Shown: one piece after another, positions 56,698 through 64,000 of the stretch
Position numbering within the stretch: the stretch's first letter is position 1
Layout of the letters: each line of letters begins with the position of its first letter
Assembly: GCA_963402885.1 (NCBI GenBank)
Contig: OY727094.1
Span: 17,362,501 to 17,426,500 of the forward strand
DNA length: 64,000 nt
Direction: 5' to 3'
From: Antedon bifida
Lineage: Eukaryota > Echinodermata > Crinoidea > Comatulida > Antedonidae
Position numbers and translations under genes: made by a program
The notes under the pieces: model-generated
The model's database searches: none
What the model saw: the letters and a program-made list of their open reading frames with translations, nothing else
Told to the model about the DNA's origin: nothing

Positions 56698-57194
56698 TAG
56701 CGATGGTAAGTAGGCTTTACAAAAAACAAAACTTGTAGACCTGGAGACAACATTTTATTATTTTAACATGTTTGAGATGTTCGGCGAAATCACACACGTG
56801 TGTACTGACGTCGATGTAAACAAACAGCCAACTTTTACTACTTCCGTCTGAGTTTATTGCATTTTGGGTAATGATGACGTTTTGCTCGACGACCACCCAT
56901 AGATTTAACCGGTTATTGAGCAGAAACGCAGTCTTAATTGTTATTGTTATCTATTTTTAATCTATTTAAAAATAACCGGTTAATTGCGTTATGCAGCAGA
57001 AACAGACCCATGCATTGTAATGGTGGTTTGATACTGTAATTATTATGTAAGGTGATTTGTTAAAACGGTAAATAAACAAATTATATTTGTGCCACTATTT
57101 CTGTTTTTAGATGTGTCACTTTGAAAAACAGTACACTAATTCTGAGTATAAAGAAAGAATAAATAAAGATAGATAAAAGATAAGTGGCAGATAT

Positions 57195-58680
57195 AATATC
57201 TGTAAAAGTACAGGTCTAGATGGCATACCCGCACGTTTTTTAAGGGATGCGTCCGAAATTATTGCAACTCCCATAACACGGATTATCAATTTCTCATTTG
57301 AAACGGAATGTTTTCCAAATGAGATGAAATTGGCTCGTGTTCGACCAATTTACAAGAAAAAAAGTAATCTTGAAACTGCTAACTATAGGCCTGTCAGTAT
57401 ACTGTCGGTGGTGTCAAAAATTGTAGAAAAGATTGTTCATTCACAATTAAATGAGTTTTTGGAAAGGAACAAACTTTTATATCGTTTTCAGTCTGGTTTC
57501 AGACAGTCCTTTTCAACAGATCATTGTTTAATTCACTTGACAGACTTCATTAAAACTCAAACAGCGAAAGGGAAATTTACTGGTATCTTACTTATTGACA
57601 TCCAAAAAGCTTTTGACTGCGTTAGTCATGACTTACTTTGTAAGAAACTCAGAAACATTGGAATCGAATCTGTCGGCTGGTTTAAATCATATCTGGAATG
57701 TAGACATCAAACAGTCAATATTGGTGGGGCTGTTTCAGAGCCTTCAGAAATTGTATGTGGAGTGCCACAAGGGAGCATCCTGGGACCACTCCTGTTCCTC
57801 ATCTACGTCAATGACATGCCTATGTCTGTCTCATCATTGTTAATGCAATATGCTGACGATAGTGCAATTGTCAACTCTCATCATGATCCTGATATTATCA
57901 GTAAAAATCTTGCTAGGGATCTGTCTAATTGTAATAAATGGTTAATTGACAATAATTTATCACTTCACATGGGAAAAACCGAACTAATGTTGTTTGGTCC
58001 CAGGATGTCTCTCAAGAACTACACAAATTTTTGCGTCCTTTACAATGGCTATACAATTTCTTTGAATAGCTCTATAAAATACCTTGGTGTCGAACTAAGC
58101 AATAGGCTTAATAGTGAATTAATTGTCGCAACAATTATTAAGAAAGTTAATGGTCGTATTAAATTTGCGTATAGGAATTGTCGTAACTTTGATCGCTGTA
58201 TTTGTAAACTCGTAATGGAAGCCCTGGCTCTAATAGAAATAAAAAATATTTTTACACACAATAGTTTTAAAAGGACTCTTAAGAAATTTTTATTAACAAA
58301 TATGCAAATTATATAGACCTAAAATTATGATTGACTTTTCTTGTAAATAATAGTAGATATTTTTATAATAATAATGATTATCAGAATTCGGCATAAATCA
58401 AACATGTAATTAAATTAATTTGTAATTCTGTATAAAATAATAATAGATCCATATTTTTGTATAATTATTGTAATTTTGTTTTTCATGTTGGGGACCCCTT
58501 TGGAAACAAGCCTCTGGGCTTAAAGGGCCATCCCGTGCTTTCCATGCTTTTTTTCTTGTTTAGTCTTGTTTTTTTATATTTAATGTTTCTCTTTTATTTT
58601 CATTTACATTATACTGTTTTATAAATTTTTACTGTATTTGGAAAGCAATAAATATTTCTTACTTACTTACTTGTATCTTA
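57195..58680 (+). mobile_element. LINE-D: 5'-truncated CR1/L2-type element
   Basis: Begins inside RT and ends in a 3' UTR with GCAATAAATATTTCTTACTT + (ACTT)n at about 58645-58675. Only RT remains; the endonuclease is gone. It lies in the 18.9-kb ankyrin intron. Confidence 0.85.
57210..58316 (+). pseudogene. LINE-D reverse transcriptase, truncated with internal deletion
   Basis: The open frame begins KSTGLDGIPARFLRDAS and contains VRPIYKKKS..NYRPVSILS, ILLIDIQKAFDCVSHDLL, GVPQGSILGPLLFLIYVNDM, catalytic MQYADDSAI, NLSLHMGKTELMLFG and SIKYLGVEL. After RCICKLVMEAL it jumps to FTHNSFKRTLKKFLL, skipping roughly 60 residues of the usual C-terminal region. This indicates an internal deletion with frame preserved. 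Confidence 0.87.
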
Positions 58681-59416
58681 TATTGTATACGGAAAAATAA
58701 TAAATTACAACCTAATAACAAAGAACTACAATTTGGGTGTGTATTAAGAGATCACCTTTATAGCTCTCAACCAAATTCTGCATCATCATCCCTTGGTGGT
58801 GGTGACTACCAGGAGGTGGTTGGAGTTGGTGGTGATGTTGTTGAAAGGAATAAAGGAGAGTATGGCAAATGAGTATGATGATAATTATAAAATAAATGAA
58901 TACAGTCTATATGTCTATCAAAAAGCATCTTTTGTACCTCTATGTGATATACAGGTAGAATCATACTGTTTCGAAAGTTATTGAAAAGTTTTGGTAAAAA
59001 TGAAGTCATCATAAATGATCATAATCATAATGATCTAAAGAAAAATAGAAATTTTGTGAAATTGTAGTGTTCATAATACTGTTTAAATTACTGTATCTAA
59101 CACTTTGAGATAAGGATGATATATTTCAATTGTGCATTAGCATGTTGCTATAGTTTAGTTAAGTAAAATTAGCACTATCATTTTCATTGTTTTAATTGTT
59201 CAAAGGAAATACATGACCAAATGTTAATTTAGTCTCATAGCAATTTTTATGACTAAATATCAGAGAAAAAATATATTGAATATCTTCAAATTATGCAAAT
59301 TTCAGCATCAATAAAGTTTTATACATTAAATATTATTACACAAAAGACCATTATATTTAAAATATAAAATGTTATATATTTTAAAATGAAACTGAATAAT
59401 AATGAAGATGACTTAC
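58681..59416. other. Intronic sequence, nothing recognised
   Basis: Contains a TGGTGG-rich stretch at 58793-58842. No gene identified. Confidence 0.4.
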
Positions 59417-59515
59417 TTTGTCTGATAGATTGACAGCTGCTCCTGCATCCAACAGCAGGCTGCAGCAGGCTGTGTCTCCATAGACTGCTGTCTCATGCAA
59501 AGCTGTCCAACCATC
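59417..59515 (-). CDS. ROCO gene exon, ankyrin repeat (5'-most exon seen)
   Basis: 99 bp, 33 codons, phase 0 to 0; ATTATAG acceptor and AAA|GTAAGT donor. It encodes a textbook repeat: DGWTALHETAVYGDTACC, then LLLDAGAAVNLSDK. The TACC..LVDAG/LLLDAG core matches the repeat at 40436-40534, and both introns are phase 0. An 18.9-kb intron full of mobile DNA separates the two. No initiator exon was found to the right of it. Confidence 0.92.
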
Positions 59516-62280
59516 CTATAATATGAAATACATACAATATTGGTTAATCTTACAGTACACTGTATATTAATTTGTTATGTAATTTATACTTACCGAGTAT
59601 TATTTTACAAAAATCAATTTGCAACTATTTACTGCATGATCATACGCAATGTAACCAAGTCAAATTAGTTTTCTGAATTTGATTTCTACTTTTGTATACA
59701 TTTTTTTAAAAACATGATAATTATGTTATATACTTTTATACAATTTTGCATTATTTCAATTTTAATGTCAAAATGTTGTTGCTGGTATTTAAATTATCGA
59801 TCACTTTTTAGTTTTACTTAGTTTTTTTAAATATTAAATTACTGGAGGTTTAACATACAAACTTTTACTTTCAGGAGCATGTTTAACTAATTTCATTATG
59901 TTAATTATCCTTTATGTGATGATAGAGCAAAGAAATAGTTCATTGCTCTATGGTGTGGTTATGGAGTTTAGCTAGTACAAGTTCTTGCAAGTGTAGCATA
60001 TTAGTCTAAATATTGATTGTAACAATGTTAATCTTGAGTTTAATCTGATAAAAATAAAAGATGGACAATTTAATTGTAGACACCTTTTTGAACCACACAA
60101 CGTATATTTGTTTTCATTTTTGAAAGTCAAGATAAGATCAAATGGACAGTTTTTAGAAATACCATGACCAATTTTATACCTCCCTGGATAGCTGAAGTCT
60201 GTCCGAGAATTAAAATGGGTGAGGTTTGGCTGATACCAGAATACCAAGAACCTAACAAATCAATGTGAAAAATATTGAATCTGAATATAAATGCAAAAAA
60301 GAAATTTAACATTTATACAGTTGAATAGATTTATAACATTTTTATTATTTGTGTTATATACTTATTGAATTGACTTATTAAAAATTAATACAATTTACAT
60401 TAAAACAAATTCATAAAAAATGTTATTCTTTTTAATTCAAAGATATAAAAACATTCACTGGAAATAAGTCATTATACAGTAATTATATAGCAAAAAAATA
60501 AACATTATTTATTCACATTACATTATATACATACCAACATTTAAAACAAATTGAACTAAAAATTATCTATATAAATCCTATAACTAATAATTTTATAACA
60601 AGCTAATAAATATTAATATATTATTTTGATGAACATTGAAGACAAACAGTAAAATGATATACATTGTGTATAGGATGTGAATAATATTCACTGAGGCTAA
60701 AACTTTCATAGTAGACCATGCTCACCAGGAGTATACCAATAAACAAATAAAGTGCTGTATGTTCCATAATCATTGCTTATCATACTGAAATGTTTTATAC
60801 TTCAGTAAATAAAATGAATGAAAAAGTAAATTTTCAAAAAGTAAACAACAATTTTCGCGCCAGTCCTTTAGACAGTTACATTCAAGAGAACGGAAGCATT
60901 AGGAAACATTTACCATGCAGAAGCTTATAATAGATTACTAAGGCTGAAAAAAATGGGTATTTAGAAACACAAACTGGGCATGAGCACACCCCAAAGCACG
61001 TCTGGTAAGAAAGTCTAAATGGGAATTTGTAAACTCAAACTGATATGTATGCCAGACATTAGTTTGCAAGACCTATGTTCAATAAACAATGACTTTGTTT
61101 TGGCTGTCAACATAGAGGCCAAGTATAATTACCGTCATATATATCATTGAATAATGGTCAAAACAATCCTTCCTCTATTGTAAATATTTTTGGCGAATGG
61201 GGTGTATATAGATGACAATTGTTTGATTAGTGTGTGTGTTTGTCGGCTGCTGCTGTACGACGAAGGCTTTTTTTTGTTCACTGGAATGTTTGGGTATGAG
61301 TGGGTCACTCCAACCTTAGGGAGTAATGCCACTCAGAATGCATAGTACTATTGTCTATAGTAATTCAAACTATATTTATGTTACACAAAATGTTTACTAC
61401 TGATTTTTTTAAACAAAAATAATTGATAATAAATCTTTATTTCTTAAATTATTAAATAGAATATCAATTTAGAAAATATGATTTAATGAAGAAAGAACAA
61501 TAATTAAAACTGTTATCTCAGAAAGTCTTTTTTATGGTAAAAAATTGTTTTTTGTTGTATTCATTGTTGTCTGAATTATTGGAATTGATAAAGTTATTAG
61601 CAGCAGTTACTGGCAGTACCAGTATAATGTAGTGAAACAGTATGTGTACCAATTTGTCTGGCCAATTTATCTATATTTTATTTTATTGTGGTTATCAACC
61701 ACATGTGTATTCATACTTTATAGGGTATTTAGATACGCAAAGAAAAAATAATGTAAAGTTTATTAATGCTTACTGTACATTATACAAATGGAACATATTT
61801 TTGTTGAGTAGATAATATTTAAACATTACATTCAATCAACTGCTGGTGTGAATGATGAATTAAAGTATGACATCTCAACTTGAACAAATGAAATATTGAG
61901 AGGTTTTATGATAGTATGTCCACACTAATAGCGTGCACTATAACATTTTGGAAAATATCAAAACATAGAGGGCACTATTAAAAAAGAAAGGATATTAATG
62001 TATATAACAGTATAAACATGGGTATTTCAAAGAACGAAAATGCGGTGGCAATGGTATAAAAAAGCAATTATGTACAAAATGTGTACAAAGAGTCTTAATT
62101 TCTTAAATTTTAGTATATACTTTTTAAACTATAAGATAATATTGAACAATTTGTGATATTATTACAGTAATTAGGCATACAACTAAAATTATTCACAGCC
62201 TACTGTGTTAATTAAATCATTAAAAATACTACATATTAAACTAATATTTTTTAGTACATATACAGTACAGATAATTAATA
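59516..62280. other. Sequence upstream of the last ankyrin exon, nothing recognised
   Basis: AT-rich, with short frames only. I searched for further 99-bp ankyrin exons and for an initiator exon on the minus strand and found none. Either they lie beyond 64000 or they are too short or divergent to recognise by eye. Confidence 0.4.
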
Positions 62281-62289
62281 CTGCAACCT

Positions 62290-62405
62290 TTGGACGCGTA
62301 CACTATGTTTCGTACGCATGGCAACTTCATAGGTTTCGCGTGGCGTAATCTACGCAAGCTAACATGCTACGCGTAGGCTACGCGTAGACTACGAAGCGAT
62401 AGCTA
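62290..62405. repeat. CpG-bearing ACGCGTAG/CTACGCGT cluster
   Basis: GCTACGCGTAGGCTACGCGT + AGACTACG with GGACGCGTACAC and TTCGTACGCATGG nearby. It is a short, CpG-rich direct and palindromic cluster in otherwise CpG-poor DNA. Function unknown. Confidence 0.5.
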
Positions 62406-62875
62406 GGAGGGGAAATCACAATGTTCAGATTATTGTGTACTGTGCTGCATGCACCAAACACAGAATTTGGATACTAGTTTTCATCAAATTTAAAATGCGA
62501 GTTAATTCTGTGAAGTAATAATAAATGTATTAATATTAGTATTAATTACTGTGTGTTGTGTTAAAATGAGACATTTATTTTTATGAAAGAAGAACAAGTG
62601 TACGTCTACAGTATCGGCCAACGTACGCTAAGGACGGCGGTCGTTGTCTGTTTGTGTGAAATGGCCTCCGACTAGGCCTAGCTAGCTAGAAAAAAAGGTA
62701 GGGTTACCTACCGACAGTTTAATTTTAAAATAAGTGGTACGCCTAGCTAGTACTTATAGGCCTAGTTAGTAGTAGTACTGTATGATAATACATACTGTGT
62801 ACAAGCGTTAAATACGATGTACATGGCGTGAAAATGTGAAATAATGTGGTATAGCCTATAGTAACAGAAGGATAT

Positions 62876-63205
62876 TTCCTCAATAATGAGTGAGTGAGTG
62901 GCCGAGCGGTTAAGACAGTGGAACCGTAATCACGTAGCCATAACATCGGCAGGGGTTCGAGGCTCACTCACTCCATGGTTCTGGTGGTAAAACGAGTCTT
63001 CTCGGATAAGGACTATAAACCGTAGGTCCAGTGTACACAACTTGCTCGTGTGCACTTTAAAGAACCTAGTACATCTTTCGAGACGAGTAGGGGGTTACCC
63101 CGGTGTATTAGTACATCACAGCCACTGATCACCAACTGGGCCCTCTGGGAGATCAGTCTTTGACTGAAGAGGTCACCCAGTATAAAGATAAAACAAACAA
63201 ACAAA
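62876..63205 (+). mobile_element. tRNA-headed SINE
   Basis: The head 62886-62972 has A-box TGGCCGAGCGGTTAAGA and B-box GGGGTTCGAGG with matching GAGTGAG/CTCACTC outer arms. It is Leu/Ser-tRNA-like with a long middle, but the T stem does not pair. The core at 63025-63110 includes TTTAAAGAACCTAGTACA and GTAGGGGGTTACCCCGGTGT. The tail ends ATAAAACAAACAAACAAAA. The core is shared with the 5S-headed SINE at 2265-2656. Confidence 0.8.
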
Positions 63206-64000
63206 ATATGTCAGTTTTCGCCGTGTAGCTGCTGTTACCCACGTGTGTGTATCGCGCAGTACTACACTACTGTCTGAACTATGTTTGTTTGCTATATAAT
63301 GAACGATGTTACGTTTTAAAATTGCGTTTAAATGAAATATTACGCTTATTTAGTACTATGGGATAATATGGATTGTTTAAATACTGTAAATGTCAAAATA
63401 ATAGAATACAAGTAGGTAGGATATTTTTGTTCCAACGGAAATCGAGACGGATCACTCCATTCGTAATTCATTCGCCCAGTGTGTTTATATCCACGTGTTT
63501 ATGATCCGCGGATGGATACTCTCTCTGAGCTGTACTTGTTATGTTTTGTTTAACCTTCAATTTAGTGAAGTTGAACTTTTAAATAAAGTCTTGCATATTT
63601 TAAAATTTTAATTATAATTTATTTTTATTTATAACTAAAATAACATTTATTTAAATACTATCTAATTTATTATCTCGCATGACTAAAAATCAAAACAACA
63701 ATATCAGGCAAGCACATGTTATGTGTCCTCCGATCCTCCTCCTCTCTGCTGATGACGATGTTAAACGACCTGTAACTTGACCCTCCACCGATCCTCTGTT
63801 GCAGGTTGTTGTTACAATAGCTGCTAACAATGGAGTTTGATGTACAGTTACGACAGTTTCAAGCCTTGATATTTTTTTTTTTAATGAAATATACTGACGT
63901 ACTGTATTACTATTAATTACTTATAAAAAATTAACTTGTAATTTGAGGCCTAATACTATTACTAGTAATAATGGAAGGTAGCCGTCATAACGGTCCGTCA
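63206..64000. other. Window end, possible promoter-like stretch
   Basis: Slightly richer in CpG than the rest, with two CACGTG E-boxes (63239, 63492). A plus-strand ATGGAGTTTGATGTACAG at 63831 has a fair start context but soon runs into T-rich sequence. No coding exon can be supported on either strand. Confidence 0.3.

Larger units (their letters stand above)
55449..57009. mobile_element. 1.56-kb TIR element with ATAACCGGTTA ends and a trihelix gene
   Basis: Left GGGCTTGTTTCTGCTGCATA and right TATGCAGCAGAAACAGACCC are inverted, both followed inward by AAAAATAACCGGTTAA. CCGGTT/AACCGG words recur through the left arm (55475-55650) and at 56905. It encodes a trihelix (Myb/SANT-like) protein now split by a 600-bp insert. 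No transposase is present. The target duplication is unclear. DNA-binding companion proteins of this kind occur in PIF/Harbinger-related systems, but the assignment is inference. Confidence 0.7.
1209..59515 (-). other. Gene model: ANK-Death-Roc-COR (ROCO family) protein, 18 exons, partial at both ends
   Basis: Eighteen minus-strand exons were joined by hand. All introns start GT and end AG, and all phases agree, giving 2583 nt or 861 codons without a stop. Residue map of the visible part: ankyrin repeats about 1-137, Death domain about 149-232, Roc P-loop GLENVGKTS 270-278, Roc switch II DFGGQ 441-445, Roc base-recognition THYD 521-524, COR about 590-827. ROCO proteins are multidomain GTPases in which Roc and COR work as one unit. 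Ankyrin and Death domains usually mediate protein contacts, often in stress, death or innate immune signalling; that role here is inferred. Relatives such as DAPK1 place the Death domain after COR, whereas here it precedes Roc. No kinase or LRR domain is visible. The 5' start, probably right of 59515, and the 3' end, left of 1209, were not identified. Further exons inside the large introns cannot be excluded. Confidence 0.88.

Noticed and set aside
60000..60260. Possible retrocopy text on the plus strand (DGQFNCRHLFEPHNVYLF..)
   Set aside because: Interrupted by stops and without recognisable domain motifs.
62886..62972. Functional tRNA-Leu/Ser gene
   Set aside because: Outer arms pair, but the T stem does not, and a SINE core and A-rich tail follow.
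63720..63900. First exon of a plus-strand gene (ATGGAGTTTGATGTACAG)
   Set aside because: Only about 13 protein-like codons before low-complexity T-rich sequence; no donor site in a sensible place.

Overview
This is a piece of an AT-rich animal genome. Short coding exons with consensus GT..AG introns are scattered through a dense field of non-LTR retrotransposons, a Penelope-like element, TIR transposons, SINEs and satellites. There is no operon structure, CRISPR array or prokaryotic signal. A marine invertebrate deuterostome fits best, probably an echinoderm and possibly a crinoid. That guess rests on the domain repertoire of the host gene, the Tx1-type and CR1/L2-type LINEs, the Penelope-like element and the recurrent AGGCCTA-type words. 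It is an inference, not a demonstration.

The only host protein-coding gene I can support lies on the minus strand across nearly the whole window. I could place 18 exons between 59515 (5'-most seen) and 1209 (3'-most seen). Every junction keeps the reading frame, and together they give 861 codons (2583 nt). Domain order is ankyrin repeats (exons at 59.4, 40.4, 39.4 and 38.1 kb), a Death domain (37.0 kb), a Roc GTPase (P-loop at 36.4 kb, DFGGQ at 12.3 kb, THYD at 11.0 kb) and a COR domain (10.3 to 1.5 kb). It is therefore an ANK-Death-Roc-COR member of the ROCO family. The first exon(s) and the 3' end were not found. Introns of about 19 kb (40.5-59.4), 18 kb (18.2-36.4) and 6.8 kb (2.0-8.8) are filled with mobile DNA.

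Layout. 0-0.64 kb: LINE 3' end. 1.2-2.0 kb: last three visible exons. 2.1-8.0 kb: a 909-bp TIR element holding a 5S-rRNA-headed SINE, then a probable 4.5-kb TIR element holding a 366-bp tandem repeat with two tRNA-like genes. 8.8-12.9 kb: COR and Roc exons. 13.1-17.5 kb: LINE-A (+), split by a 507-bp MITE. 17.7-18.2 kb: two Roc-linker exons. 18.2-26.7 kb: LINE-B (-), split by a near full-length 5.6-kb Tx1/L1-type LINE-C (+). 27.4-28.6 kb: 35-bp dyad satellite inside a higher-order repeat. 29-33.3 kb: tandem and dispersed repeats. 33.5-36.3 kb: a TTAA-flanked TIR element. 36.4-40.5 kb: exons for the Roc P-loop, Death domain and ankyrin repeats. 43.7-47.5 kb: TIR element and LINE relics. 48.3-51.0 kb: an intact Penelope-like element with 57-bp inverted repeats and a 13-bp target duplication. 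51.4-58.7 kb: LINE, tyrosine-recombinase and trihelix-transposon relics. 59.4 kb: an ankyrin exon. 62.9-63.2 kb: a tRNA-headed SINE.

The mobile elements are independent of the host gene, but several are nested so clearly, with target duplications, that insertion order can be read. The most interesting points are the domain order of the ROCO gene and the long linker inside its GTPase domain, the Penelope-like element, the 5S/tRNA composite SINE inside a MITE, the tRNA(Asp-AUC)-bearing tandem repeat, and the fold-back element inside a trihelix-type transposon gene.
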